A stretch of 64,000 bases of DNA from Mycoplasmopsis arginini (GCF_900660725.1 NZ_LR215044.1:186001-250000); one strand, 5' to 3'; shown: positions 1 to 11,678, counted from the first letter of the stretch. The notes: generated by a model from the letters alone, not told the origin. Program-made: numbers and translations.

Positions 1-458
1 TCTATATCTTTAAAAGAAATTAAGTGATCTGAGTGGTTATGATCTTCATGACTTGAGTGTGGGTCTATCTTAGATTTCTTAATAAATAAATATCTCCCAC
101 CAATTACTAAGGTAAATCCAATTAAGGAACTTAATCCAATTATTCCAACTATAACTAAAGTTCTATTGATTTCTGAACCAAATTTATCGCTTGAACTATG
201 CGTAAAAGTTTTAGCAACTTCATAACCCTCTCTTAGAAAACCAAAAGCACCAATCATTAAAAACATCCCAGTTGAAAAAGCATACATGTAAATTAATGCA
301 TTACTTTTATTAGGTTTATTTTTAACTTTAGCAAACGATAGTAAGCCCATTAAAATTAAAGGTAAAGCCATTAATATTGGAATGTAAACTAGTAAATTTA
401 AAAACAAGGTCATTTCTAAATTGTTTTCAAATCATGTACCTTCTGGATTAATTATCAT
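1..458 (-). CDS. ZIP-type metal transporter, N-terminal part (runs off window)
   Basis: Membrane protein predicted to import divalent metal such as zinc. Seen: about 152 residues read from an ATG at 458, preceded by GAAAGGAG, with one TGA read as Trp. Hydrophobic segments lie near residues 15-42 and 56-74 and around residue 105-125. They are followed by the hydrophilic His-rich stretch HSSHEDHNHSDHL. In the ZIP family such a His-rich loop lies between membrane helices 3 and 4, and the phrase GMFLMIGAFGFLREG fits the family. The C-terminal helices are outside the window. Divergent from the lipoprotein gene at 574. Family call is by pattern only; another polytopic transporter is possible. Confidence 0.6.
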
Positions 459-539
459 ATCTCTCCTTTCAAAAAAATAATATTTTTTATTTTTAAACTA
501 GTCTATTAAAACTTTATTATTATACAATAATTTTATAAC

Positions 540-545
540 TATAAT
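540..545 (+). promoter_or_regulatory. -10 element of the lipoprotein operon
   Basis: A perfect TATAAT lies 28 nt before the ATG at 574, in the 115-nt AT-rich gap between divergent genes. I see no clear -35 box, which is common for mycoplasma promoters. Confidence 0.45.
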
Positions 546-573
546 ATAAAAAAAAGTGATAAAATTAATAAAT

Positions 574-2439
574 ATGAAAATAAAAAAGCAATTATTTAAA
601 TTATTATTAACAACTAGCATTGTGTCATTGCCTACAATTGCCTTAAGTTGTTCGCAAACGCTCAAAAAAGATATTTATCTAGACATTCAAAAAATATCTA
701 GAGTATTTTTAAATCGTTTAACTTTAAGTCAAATTGCATCTATTGAAAAAGATAATAATATTTTTTATCATTTTGACAAAGAAGGAAAACACAATTTTGA
801 TGATGTTAAAATCGAAAAAGGAAAATTATATTTATTGAAAAAAGATAGATGAATTGTGTATCATCCAGATTTTACTTATAAGAATAATTGAAAACAATTT
901 GTTACTGAAAGTAATAATATTAGAATTTTTGATTCAAATGAAGCTAGTGACATTAATGATTTTTTAAACGAATATTCTTTTGATGATGTTGATTCAGCGG
1001 GAACATTTAACGATGAATGATTTACTAATTTAGCTTTAATCTATGGAAAGGATTTTAACAGAAATAGGGATCCATATTTTGAAGACTTACAAACTATTAT
1101 TTTTAGATTAAATCAAGATATAAATTTAAATTATTCAATAATGAATAGAAAATATTTGGTTAATAGTGATAAAAAAAGAACTTTATTTTCAAACTGAATT
1201 CAACCACAATATATTCAAGCAACTGCTTTTTTATCTGAAGAACATAAAATGCAACGAGAAGTGTTTGTTAACATTTTAAAACTTTACATGAACAAATTTA
1301 ATGTTAATGTTTCTTCAATTGAAATTGATTGAAAAGACACTGAAATTAAGCACTCTTATACTGGAGCTGAAGATTACATTGTTTTTAAAATTAAGAGCAT
1401 AAAAGACTGAAATAATAAGGAGTTAATGTCGGAATCAAACAAAAATAAAAAGTATTATTTAAATGGATTTAGAAATTATTCAACAAATGGAAAATTTGGA
1501 ATTGGTTTAAAACCTTTAAGAGAAAAATTCCCCTTATTTACTGATTATGTTGAAAACCCGCTTTTGATAATTAATGGGAAAGAATACTTAACTATTATTG
1601 ATAACATTAACCATTTTATCAAATCATCAACATCACCCGACTATTGAAATGCCAAAGGATTAATGTATTTATTTAATACTTTTAAAGATGAAATTTTTAC
1701 AATTAAAGTTCCAGAATATAAATCAAAAGAAGATTTAGAATATAAAATTCTTGATTTTGAATTTACAGATTATTTTGATACAAATCAATTAATAAGAGCA
1801 ATAGTTCAGGTTACAAAAAAAGATGGAACAAAAAAACTTTATTCATGAATAAGTTCTAACTTTGATGACCATGGTCACAGGCTAAAAGGTTTGATATTTA
1901 GAAATAAAAATCTTTCTTCGGTTTTACCAGAAGATATTTATTCATTCAAACCGCAAAATACTGGGTTACCTTCAAGTATAAATTTAGATGAATTTGTCGA
2001 TAATAATTCTGATTCTGCTTTCATGCAAGGATTAAATGAAGCTTCAAATAAAATGAATGAATTATTTAACTATTGAAACAATGACAGTCGACAAAATTTT
2101 GATGTTTCACTTCTAAATAGTGATTCATATCAAGTAAAAGTCTTCAATTCTTATGTTAATAATTACCTTCTTGCTTATGCATTGGAAAATCAAGTTGGAA
2201 AAACATTGAGTGGAGTTAAAAGAATTGATATAAATTTAAATCCAGAACTAAATAAGCTTGGTCAATTATATTTTGAATTAAATTTTATTGGTTTTGAAGA
2301 TAATGTGGATTATAAGTTTAAAAGTAGTGGAGAAAGAACTATAGCTAAAGCGTCTTTATATTGAAACTATTTTAAAGGGTATGATGATACTAATGAAAAA
2401 AATAACTTCACATTAATTAATTACGAAAGGGGTATGTAA
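574..2439 (+). CDS. Surface lipoprotein of unknown family (621 aa)
   Basis: The signal peptide has a lysine-rich start, a hydrophobic core and the lipobox IALSC with Cys26 as the predicted lipidated residue, so the mature protein should sit on the outer face of the membrane. It is read through several TGA codons as Trp (the first near 850). The body is hydrophilic, rich in Asn, Lys and aromatic residues, with no motif I recognise. The ATG at 574 is preferred over an in-frame GTG at 556 because it starts directly at the signal peptide. The stop overlaps the next start as TAATG, implying translational coupling with the second lipoprotein. Function unknown. Confidence 0.8.
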
Positions 2440-3452
2440 TGAAAATGAAAAATATTTGAAAATTTCTAATCCCAGCATCTTCATTGTCTACTCCTTTGAT
2501 AGCTGTTTCGTGCGGAATAGAATATCCAGATGATAGAGAAAATATCATATGAGATAACACTAATGAAAATAAAAATAATATTAAAAAAATTGAATTACAA
2601 AATAGCAAAACTATAGAGATTAATCAAATTTATAGTCAAAAAATTTCACAAATATTTTCTGATGTAAAAAGTGTTTACCGTAATTATCGTAAATATTATG
2701 TTAAATTAATAAGAAAAATAGAGGCATTAAGAACAAAAGTTTCAGCCCTAATAATTGACCAAGGAAATCCTATTAATTCTGAAAAAATTCAACAATTTTA
2801 TATTAAATGATTAGAAGAAGCAGGAAAGAATAAATCCAAATTAGCCAAATTATTTGATAAGTATCAATTAATTTTTGATGATGTTGATGCAGTTTTAAAT
2901 GACGTAAATTTAGTTTTTGATAATCAACAATTTATTAAGTTTATAGAAACAATTGACAATAGATTAAGCGGTAAAGATATAAATTTAGGTCAATTACAAA
3001 AAGCGATTATTTCTTCATGAAACTTTTTAAAAAATAATCTGTTTAATGAAAGTAAAATTTCAAGAATTGAAGATCTTCAAAATATTAATATTGAAAGTGA
3101 TAAAAACTCCCATAGTCACTCACATGCTATAATAAATTTAATTTTTGAAATGGGTTTATGACACATATTATTAAAAAATAATGTGAAAAATGAAGCACAA
3201 ATAAATGAATTAAAACAAGATTTTTTAATTTTAAAACAAAATGTTATTGATAATATTGGGCAAAAAAATTATGAAGATGATTTTAATTTTATAGTAAATT
3301 TATTTGAAGGAAATATGGAATTTGATGAAAAAAATAATCTTATAAATATCGAATTTCAAAATCAGGCCAAAAATGCTATGGAACAAATAAAAGCAATCTT
3401 AATAGAAATTGCAAAAAAAGAGGGCATTGAAAACAAAATTAATTTAAAATAA
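2439..3452 (+). CDS. Lipoprotein with a short His-rich motif (337 aa)
   Basis: Start codon overlaps the stop of the previous lipoprotein gene, so the two are one operon. Signal peptide with lipobox IAVSC (Cys25). The mature part is mostly helical and charged. It contains SHSHSHA near residue 225, a possible metal-binding patch, which fits the His-rich transporter and lipoprotein nearby. Trp codons are TGA. Family not recognised; metal binding is an inference from composition only. Confidence 0.75.
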
Positions 3453-3479
3453 AAAGCCAGATTTAAATTCTGACTTTTT
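3451..3479. terminator. Bidirectional hairpin terminator between convergent genes
   Basis: Arms AAAAAGCCAGA and TCTGACTTTTT pair with one mismatch around a 7-nt loop. They are A-rich on the left and T-rich on the right, so the hairpin can end transcription from both sides. It overlaps the stop codon of the lipoprotein gene. Confidence 0.7.
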
Positions 3480-3480
3480 A

Positions 3481-4647
3481 CTATTTAAATTTTGGATTGA
3501 AAGTGTTTGCTAAAGAAGCTGATAATAATTTAAGAATTAAAGAAAAAATGATTATAAATAATGAAACTGTTATTAAATATCCAGAATTTTCAGAAGCTAG
3601 ACCAATCGCCTCTTTTAAAATTGAGCCAATATTTAAATTATTTGTATCATTTATGAAATCCAAGAAAGCTAATGAAGAAGCAATTAAAATATTAATAGAA
3701 AATCTTTCAACAACTATAATTAAAAAATTAGCAAATATATATTTGAATATATGTCTATAGGCTATTTTTCAATTTGATAAGCCAACAGCTTTAGCAGCGA
3801 TAATAAATTCTTTATTCATTAAGTTTTTTATTTCTTCTTTTGCAAAGTTATAATATGAAAATCAACAAATCAATGATAAAGAAATTAATAATCCATATCA
3901 ATTTGTACCAATAAAAATTGATAGTAAAAACACTCAAATAATTTCAGGTATAACACTTATCGAATCAATCATTTTACTAATAAACTTAATAAGAATGTTT
4001 TGTTTATAAAAACTAGTAATTATTGCTAAATTAAATCCAATAAAAATATTAATAAATATAGCTGAAAAAATAATTGAAATTGTTATTCAAATTGAAGAAA
4101 TAGATCTTGCATAAATATCAATCCCTTGATTATTAGTTCCTAAATATAAACCGTTTGGAATTTCAATAAGTGAATTTTTATTTAATAAATTAACTGCTTT
4201 TATCAAATTGTAAGGATTATATCTCAAAGTAACAATATCTGTATAGATGGTCTGATCCCCACCAATTTCTCTTGCTGAGTCAAAATCAATTCAAAAAATT
4301 AATTCCCGATGATTTTTTATTGATTCTTTATATTCAAGATCTGCGATATTTCTAATAAAATCTAATTCATCTCCACGATTAAAGTTTCTAGTAATTGTTT
4401 GTGATAAATAAGAAGGCAAGTTATTAACTAAATTTGTTCTTGGATTTATTGAATTTGTTGGCGAATTACTTATGAAAAAAGTTGCTATAATCAAGGTTAA
4501 AAATAAAGCTAAAAATAAAATAAATCATGTTAAGTTTAGTTTATTATTAAAAAATCTTTTTCAATATTGTTTAGTTTGTGTTGTGTGAATTACATAAGGA
4601 TTTTCATTTTTAAATTTTTGTTTTTTAAATGTAAAAAGGTTATGCAT
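3481..4647 (-). CDS. ABC transporter permease, OppC-like (388 aa)
   Basis: Integral membrane permease of the binding-protein-dependent type. Seen: a cytoplasmic N-terminus, a first membrane helix near residues 40-57, a long extracytoplasmic loop, then a cluster of helices with the EAA-type loop EFIIAAKAVGLSNWKIAYRH, which in this family docks onto the ATPase. Several TGA codons are Trp. The start overlaps the end of the upstream permease by 8 nt, so they are translationally coupled and probably form a heterodimer. The length and layout fit OppC/DppC, but no oppD or oppF ATPase gene follows; the next gene is convergent. The substrate cannot be read from the sequence. Confidence 0.72.
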
Positions 4648-5596
4648 TTTGCCCCCTTTTTAATTTCTTTTTAAAAAATATGCCTTGTTCTTGTAAACTA
4701 GGATCTAATTTTTTGATTACTATTTGGTTACATAATAAAATTATTGATAGTAAAATAAAATTAAAAGTAAAGTAAAACATAATAATATCTAACTCACCTT
4801 TTTTGAAAGCAAAAGAAATTAATAAGCTTTGGCCTGGAATTGAAAATATTCTTTCAATTAAAATTGTTACTGTGAATAATAAAACATAAATTACAAAAAA
4901 TAAATTTAACTCACTAATTAAAAGTTCTTTTAAAATTGTTTTTCTTAATAATTGAGACTGATTCATTCCATATGATTTTGCAAATAAATAATAATCTGAT
5001 TTTAAAATTTCAAAGGCTTTCTTTCTTGATTTAGAAAAGAAAATAGCTAAGGTTGGAAAAGAAGAAATTAAAACTGGAACAAATAAGGAAACGAGACTTA
5101 ATTTATTATTCAAAAATTGTGAAGGATAACCAAAAAACGAAGAGTTGGTTAATGCAATGATTGCAATAATAAGAATCGGTAATGCTCCTATAAATGAAAC
5201 AATAACTGAAACAATAACATCATATGATTTATTTAGTTTATAAGCTGAAGTAATTCCTAAAATATTCCCTAAAATAAAACTAATTATAAACACTAAAAAA
5301 CTTATTAAAAAAGTTCACTTAAACTGATTTAAATAAAGCAAAAGAATATTGTTTTGCGAGGATGATAACTCATGTGAATAAATTTTTCCCGGATTAAAAG
5401 TGAATAAATTTACTAAAAAGTCTTTTAATCTTGTTCCATAATTATTTGATATATGTGAATAAACCGCTAAATTTTTCTTTATTTGTGGCTCTATTAAAAT
5501 ATTAATAGCAAAAAATATTACTATAATAACAAAAAAGAAAATAAAAAAATAAAAAGCAATGCTTTTAAATAAGTTGATTTTTTTCTTATTTATCAT
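4640..5596 (-). CDS. ABC transporter permease, OppB-like (318 aa)
   Basis: Partner permease of the OppC-like protein. One TGA Trp codon sits near residue 94. Features: an N-terminal helix at about residues 10-30, an extracytoplasmic loop, then five or so helices with the EAA loop YYLFAKSYGMNQSQLLRKTI and the typical late phrase ERIFSIPGQSLL of OppB proteins. The ATG at 5596 has AGGAGG just upstream. It follows the His-rich lipoprotein gene by 27 nt in one operon. Known family role is import of peptides or nickel and related ligands. Peptide versus metal substrate is open. Confidence 0.75.
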
Positions 5597-5623
5597 TATT
5601 GCCTCCTATTTCTGAAAGATATT

Positions 5624-6598
5624 CTATCCTTCGTGACCTTCTTCATGATGGTGATCATGTTCATCTTCTAGATCTACAACTAAAACTTTTGATTCAATAA
5701 CTTGTGTTATATTTGTGTTATCATATACTTCAATTAATAAGTGTAACTTATTTCCTTCGATTTTTGTTTGAGTTTCATCAAATTTAATTCTAAATTCTAA
5801 TGTTGTGTTTGATTTATCAACCACTTCAACACTAATATGCTTTTTAAATTCAACTAAAAGAGCTTGAAAACTTTTAGCTTGTTCCTCTTTTAATTTATTT
5901 AAATAAGCTTGTTGTACTTCGTTTGTTTCTAATTTTCCAACTAATTTAGTTCCAAATTTTCAATTTTGAATAGTTGTAATTGGTTCAACTTTTTTGAAAC
6001 CTAATAAAGTAAATCTTACTGTTGATTTGGCAATTTTGAATTTAATATCTAAATGAATTTCGCCTTCATCGTCGTGTGCATGAGTTGATTCAGCGATATT
6101 TAGTTCTTCATTTTCAGCTAATTCTTTTTCAGTAAAGCTTATTCCATATTTTTGAAATACTGTTTTAACATCATTTCAGTTAGTAGCTGCTTTCAGTTCA
6201 CCAACAACTTCAGAAGCTACTTTTTCTTCTTGATTTTCAACAATTTTTTGTACTACTAAACCTGATTTTTCTTGTGTATTTCTTTGTTTGAAACTATTAA
6301 TGGCTGATTTGATTCTTTGAAGAAATTCTTTTAATGATTTTGCATCATAGTGATCAGATTCAGGTTGAACTTTTTGAAATTCGTTAATTTCATTTAAAAT
6401 TTTTTGAGCATTTGCTTTTTCACTTTCTTCTTCTTCATATTTAACAATTTTTTCTATAAAAACCTTACTTGAATTAATTTCATTGATTATTGTTGTATTT
6501 TCGTGTACTTCTTTTTTACATGAAGCTGCAATTAATGGAGTTGATAAAACTACGGCTAATGGTGATATAGATAAAACAATTTTTAAACTTTTTTTCAT
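5624..6598 (-). CDS. Lipoprotein with His/Asp/Glu-rich C-terminus (324 aa)
   Basis: Signal peptide with lipobox IAASC (Cys27), first gene of an operon with two Opp-type permeases. The mature part is charged and helical (residues ~30-150), followed by two similar halves containing acidic-His motifs, HAHDDEGEIHLDIKF and at the very end EDEHDHHHEEGHEG. This His/Asp/Glu tail is what one expects of a protein that captures zinc or nickel. It is not a recognisable OppA solute-binding protein, which would be much larger. I infer a metal-capturing subunit of the adjoining transporter; no known family was recognised. Confidence 0.75.
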
Positions 6599-6862
6599 TT
6601 TTTCCTCTTAATTATTAAGTTATTTTATAATATAAATTATATATTATATTGCAAAAAAAATTTAACTATATTTTTATTTTTTTTGTTAAATTAGAACAAA
6701 AACGAAGTTAAATAATCTTTTTTAATATAAAAAGTCAAAAAAATTATGATAAATTTATTTTTAATAAATTATAATTTGTATATAAACAAGGGGAAATTAT
6801 AGACCAATATTTATTGGTTTATTTTATGTAAAAATAAAATAGGAATTTATTCAAACTGGTTT
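6599..6862. other. Divergent intergenic region with promoters and a palindrome
   Basis: No gene seen in these 264 bases. The left part carries AT-rich promoter sequence for the minus-strand lipoprotein operon. The right part has AATTATAATTTG near 6770 and the palindrome at 6803-6818 in front of the helix-turn-helix gene. Confidence 0.5.
6803..6818. promoter_or_regulatory. Palindrome, possible operator of the HTH gene
   Basis: ACCAATA and TATTGGT flank a 2-bp centre, a perfect 7-bp inverted repeat 45 bp before the HTH gene start. A related half-site CTGGTTT lies directly at the start codon. Position between promoter and gene suggests autoregulation by the HTH protein; this is inference. Confidence 0.4.
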
Positions 6863-7930
6863 ATGGATAAAGAAAATTTAAAATTAATAGAACAAAAAAT
6901 TAATTCATGCACAACTTTTGGACAATTTTTAAGAAATATTTTTAATATTTCAAAATTAAAATCTGTTGAAGTTTGTAAAAAATTAAATATAGATAGAAGA
7001 AAAATTTTTAATCTTTTAAATGATATTAAGCCTGATGTGAGCTTAAATTTAATTCAAGATTTAGAAAAATTATTTAATTTAAAAATAGGATATTTGAGTA
7101 ATAAATGATATTACTTTAAGACTAAATACACAACAAAACAATACAATAACGAAGAGTTAATAAATAGATTAGGTTGACACATTTTAGAAAGCAACCCATA
7201 TTTAACAAATATTTTAAATTATTATAGAATTAAGGAAAATTCTACCGAAGAAGAAAAAATAGAATTTTTAAGACAATATTACGGAACAGTAGATATTGAT
7301 GAATATGCCAAAAATATTGCAAAGAATTTATACATAATAAAATGTAAAATTGTTGAACCAGGAAGATTGCCTTTTATTCGTTTTTGTGAATTATTTATAA
7401 AAGAAAATTTTAAAGAGAAAAACAAGTTAGTTTTACAAAGATTTAAAGAATATTTACCCAAAAATACAATAGTAAAATTAATGGAAGCATTGTTCAGTAA
7501 CGACACTGATTTTGATGAAAAAATTAAACAAGTTTCAATAATATTAAAGGAAAGAAATATTCAATTAATTAAATTGCCATATGTAGAGAAAACATTTACA
7601 AGAGCATTAACTTTTTCATTTGGTCAGAGAAAATATATCATTATTACCGATATGTATAATTCAGATGTTTTAATTTTATTTTCTTTATTAAAAGAGATAA
7701 TGACTTGTTTTTCACCATGATTATCAAGAAAAGAATATTATTCGATTTTTAAAGAATATTATGATATTTGAAAGAAATCGAATAAAAATAGAAAATTAAA
7801 TATGGCAGAAGACCTAGCTAATTCTATTGATAAAATTTATTCTTTAGATAACACTAAACCAGATTATTATGAAAATGTTTCTGAGGTATATAAAAGTATT
7901 GCTAAGAAATATAAGAAAGTTAAATTTTAA
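6863..7930 (+). CDS. Helix-turn-helix protein with possible degenerate metallopeptidase-like domain (355 aa)
   Basis: The N-terminal 80 residues look like an XRE-type DNA-binding domain (KSVEVCKKLNIDRRKIFNLLN, then a helix with SLNLIQDLEKLF). The large C-terminal part is arranged as in HTH-ImmA/IrrE-type regulators, but the position where a zinc HExxH would be expected reads KEIMTC near residue 280, so any peptidase activity is probably lost. TGA codons are Trp. Stand-alone gene with its own promoter, a palindrome upstream and a strong terminator downstream. Target genes unknown. The ImmA/IrrE comparison is tentative. Confidence 0.6.
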
Positions 7931-7932
7931 AC

Positions 7933-7976
7933 AAATACAATAATTGTTCGTTTAATTTGAACATTATTGTATTTTT
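7933..7976. terminator. Hairpin terminator after the HTH gene
   Basis: Long stem of AATACAATAAT..GTTC against GAAC..ATTATTGTATT with an A-rich 5' flank and T-rich 3' flank. It can act on both strands. Confidence 0.75.
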
Positions 7977-8031
7977 ATTTTTCAAAAAAAGTTTAAAATT
8001 ATAATGCTATTTTTCAAAAAAAAGGAGAAAA

Positions 8032-8550
8032 ATGAAAAAAACAATTTATTTTGCCGGTGGTTGTTTCTGGGGGGTGCAAGCCTACTTTTCTCGTGTTAAT
8101 GGAGTTATTGACACTAAAGTCGGGTATGCAAATGGTATTATTGAAGAAGCGACTTACCAAAATTTAAAAAATACACTTCATGCTGAAACTGTAAAAATAA
8201 CATATGAAGATAGTTTAGTTTCAATAGGTGAATTAGTATTACATTTATTTAAAATTATTGAACCTGATTCGCTTAATAAACAAGGTGGCGATATTGGAAT
8301 TCAATATCGTACAGGTGTTTATTATGAAAATGAAGATGATTTTATAGTAGTAAACAAATTATTTGAACTATTAAAAAATAATTACAAAGAATTTTATGTT
8401 GAGCTTTTACCTTTAAAACATTTCATTTTAGGAGAAGAATATCATCAAGATTATTTAGTTAAAAATCCTAATGGTTATTGCCACGTGAATTTAAATGTTG
8501 ATTATAAACTAAATTCAGATGAATTAAAATTAATTGAGAGTTTAAGATAG
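8032..8550 (+). CDS. msrA: Peptide methionine sulfoxide reductase A
   Basis: Reduces methionine-S-sulfoxide in oxidised proteins. Seen: the catalytic signature GGCFWG at residues 8-13 with the nucleophilic Cys, the later phrase QYRTGVYY, and EYHQDYL near the end. The 172-aa length is normal for a stand-alone MsrA. It has a strong Shine-Dalgarno (AAAGGAG) 5 nt before the ATG. Single-gene unit with its own terminator overlapping the stop codon. No msrB domain is fused. Confidence 0.95.
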   Translation: MKKTIYFAGGCFWGVQAYFSRVNGVIDTKVGYANGIIEEATYQNLKNTLHAETVKITYEDSLVSIGELVLHLFKIIEPDSLNKQGGDIGIQYRTGVYYENEDDFIVVNKLFELLKNNYKEFYVELLPLKHFILGEEYHQDYLVKNPNGYCHVNLNVDYKLNSDELKLIESLR

Positions 8551-8567
8551 TCATCTTAAACTTTTTT
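8540..8567 (+). terminator. msrA terminator
   Basis: GTTTAAGAT and ATCTTAAAC pair perfectly around a 4-nt loop, followed by a T run. The 5' arm contains the last msrA codons. Confidence 0.85.
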
Positions 8568-8668
8568 ATTTTTTTTAACAGGCAAATGAAATAAAGGATA
8601 ACAGTTTCATTTTAGTTTTAATTCATTTAAATTTTGTAAAATAGTATATATATAAAAGCGAGGCTTAA

Positions 8669-9538
8669 ATGGAAAACAAAAGACAAATTAAAATTCCTTC
8701 ACGTTCACATTATAACGGTTTACAATATGATCTTGATTATGAAACAAAAACAATAAAATTAAAAAAAGAATATCATCAAAAATTATTGTCACATAAACCT
8801 GGTTCTTTTTTGGGTTTTAGAAAAATTACTGGATCAGCATTAGGTGACATTTTAAAATTAACTCAGTTTAATAGTGACTTTGCTGCATTTGCTAGAGTTG
8901 CTAATTTTAGATTTCCAGTATTAGATCCAAAATATGTAAATGCTGGTATTGCTTTGGAACCAAAAATTCTGGCAAAGTTAGAAGAAAAATTTCACTTTGA
9001 AATTAAAAGATTTAATGCAAAAGATTATAACTTTGATTATTTTAAAGATAATGAATTGTTTGGGGGGTTACCAGATGGTTATTTAGAGGAACAAAATATT
9101 ATTATCGAAATTAAAACCGTTGGTAGTAAAAAATTTGATGCATGAAATAATAATTTAATCAATGTTGCTTACATAAAACAAGCACAGTTATATTCTTATT
9201 TAATAGGTGCACCAAAATTTACAATAGTAGCATGTTTCTTAGAAGAGGAAGATTATGTGAATCCTGAAAACGTTGATATTAATAAAAGAAAGATTAAAAA
9301 CTGATTTTTTGAAGTTAATACCAAACAAGTTTTGGATGATATTAAAGCTTGTGAAGAGTGATACAAAAAATATACAACAAGTGGTGTGAGCCCGCAGTGA
9401 AATGATGCAATTGATTCAGATATTGTTAATTATTTAGATTGTAAAAATTATAATGAATGAGAAAAACTTTACTTGGAATGAGTAGAGATGGGGAAGGCAG
9501 TGCCAGAATATGAAGAAGAAACAAGTGTATTCATTTAA
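8669..9538 (+). CDS. Putative YqaJ-like nuclease (MAGa7180-type, 289 aa)
   Basis: Predicted PD-(D/E)xK nuclease. Seen: GFRKITGSALGDIL near residues 50-63, the conserved GI..EP phrase (AGIALEPKIL), LFGGLPDGYL with the metal-binding Asp, and IIEIKTVGSKK, the E-x-K catalytic end of the fold; then QAQLYSYLIG, typical of the YqaJ exonuclease family. TGA codons are Trp. It overlaps the next gene by 29 nt in another frame. I recall an NCBI family name for this protein in mycoplasmas (MAGa7180 family putative nuclease), but its biological role is not established. Confidence 0.72.
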
Positions 9539-11639
9539 TGATTTTTTAATTGCAAATACAACAAAGCCTTGACTTATTTTTAATGATATTGATGAAGAAA
9601 TTAATTCTTATTGTAAGAAAAATATAGCTTTATTACAAGACGATACTTCTTATGAAGATGATGAAGATGATTTAAATCATAGCGAATATGATTTTCTCGA
9701 TTTTTATACAGAAGAAATTGAAAATATAGTTAATGATTTTACTGAAAAAAATTTAGAAAATGAAGAGAAAGAAAAAATAAGTAAACTTAACCCATTTGAA
9801 AAAATAGATTTTTTAAAACAATATTTTGATTCAACAAAAAAATTAGAAAAAAAACAATTTGATGAAGAAACATATAAAAATATTAATTATTTATTTTCTA
9901 TTTTTACAAATATAAATATATTATCAACTGGTATTGAAAAAGTATATGATCAAGGGGTAGAACAACTAATTAATTTTTATAAAGAAAAATACGGACTTAA
10001 CGATAATCAAATTAAGTTTATTTCTTTAAAACAAACTCAAGAAGATATGCTTAGTCAAACTGAAAAAGCATTAAAACAAAATTATCGCTTAATTATAAAT
10101 CCTGTTTTTAAATATAAAGATTGTCTTTCTAAAGTTACTTTTTTAGACACAACCGAATGCACTTTTGGTAATTTAATTTATTCTAAAAAAACAAATAGAA
10201 AGCAACTTTTAAAGAGTTATTGAGATTTTAAAATTATTAATAATTTTCTAAAGATAAATGAAATTTTTTTATTTAAGCCAAAATATCAAAAAAGAATTAA
10301 TGTTAAAAAAGGTACTTTAAATTTTATTTTAACCAAATATTGTTATTATTCAAAAAGTGGTGCTTCAATTAGTTCTAAAAACAAAAAAGAATTATCAGAA
10401 GAAGAAATAGAAGCAAAATTAGTTGGAGATCCAAATTTTGATTATTCAAGCAAAAGAAAAAGCAAGTCAAAAGAGAATAAATCCATTATTGACCACGTTT
10501 TAGCTGAGTTAACTTCAGCTAATTATAATTTTCATGAGAAAAGATTAGAAAATTCAGATACTAAAAAAACTATCAGTAATTATACTTGCTCTTTTGATGA
10601 GTTTTTAAATTTAATAAAAAACAAAGATAATATTAAAGTAGATTGAGAATTAAGTTATGATGACTTTATTGATAATTTTAATTCTAATATGTTTTTTTCT
10701 AAGTTGTTTCAAATGAAATATCCAAATTATAAAATCGGTAGTAAAAAAATATTAAAACTTGTTGCTAATGTAAATGATGAAGTTGACGTTTTAACTAGAA
10801 GAAAAGCTTTGGAATTTTATGATAATAATCTTATTTCAATTGCCCCCAATATTGAAGAATTATATGAGTATAAGGTAATTAATGATAAAGAAGCAAAAAT
10901 AGCTTGATTTGATTTTGAAGGTGTCACTTTGCCGACCCCAATGATAGATTACTTACCAGCATGAAATCAAGTTATTTCTCAAACATCAATTATTAAAACG
11001 CAAAATAATGAGATTTACGAAAGTAATGACTATGTTTACGATCCGAAAGACTTTGGAATAGATACATATAAAAAAATAGTCGATGACTTATACGATGAAG
11101 AAATATCATATTATATTATTTATAATATCAGTTATGAAAGAGCCAGACTTATAGAAATAAAAGAAGCTTTAGAAATATATTGAAAAAAAACGATGATATC
11201 TGATGAAGATTACCAATTATATTTAAATAAAATAGATTTTATTATAAATAGATTAGTAGATATATGTAATTTTTTTCTTTCACATATGAAAAAAGTTTTT
11301 GTTATTGATAGACCAATTAATATCGGATATATAAATGGTGCTTTTTCAATTAAAAAAATTGAATATTTTGTTACAGAAAATAAATTGGGCCAGTATTTAA
11401 AACATAATATTAAACCATATGCTGAATTAAATGTTAAAAATGGTAGTTCAGCATTAATTATCTCAACTTCAAGAGCTTTAAATTTTATAAAAGATAATGA
11501 ATGAAACGAAAAGATTAAAGATTTAAAAATTTACTGTCATAATGATGTTATGGCAATGCTAATGGCAGCAGATTTAATAAAATATTTAATGAAAAATAAA
11601 AAAGAATATTTAAAAAATTATGAAAAATATGATGTTTAA
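9510..11639 (+). CDS. DUF2779 exonuclease-fold protein (709 aa)
   Basis: Large protein coupled to the YqaJ-like nuclease by a 29-nt overlap. The C-terminal third (about residues 465-705) is DUF2779-like with a DnaQ-type exonuclease pattern: WFDFEG (DxE), YIIYNISYERARL, and CHNDVMAMLMAADL carrying the last acidic residue. The N-terminal 440 residues are charged and unrecognised, and include an acidic patch EDDEDD near residue 50. TGA codons are Trp. I infer that the pair forms a two-subunit DNA-processing enzyme, by analogy with the coupling; the substrate is unknown. A Cas4/Dna2-like repair role or a defence role are both possible. Confidence 0.68.
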
Positions 11640-11646
11640 ATATGCG

Positions 11647-11678
11647 AAAAAATAGGGAAAATTTCCTTATTTTTTTTG
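11647..11678 (+). terminator. Terminator after the nuclease pair
   Basis: AAAATAGGGAAA pairs with TTTCCTTATTTT (one G-T type mismatch), followed by a run of T. Confidence 0.75.

Noticed and set aside
574-2439. Several short genes instead of one lipoprotein
   Set aside because: The breaks are all TGA codons; with TGA as Trp a single 621-codon frame runs from signal peptide to stop.
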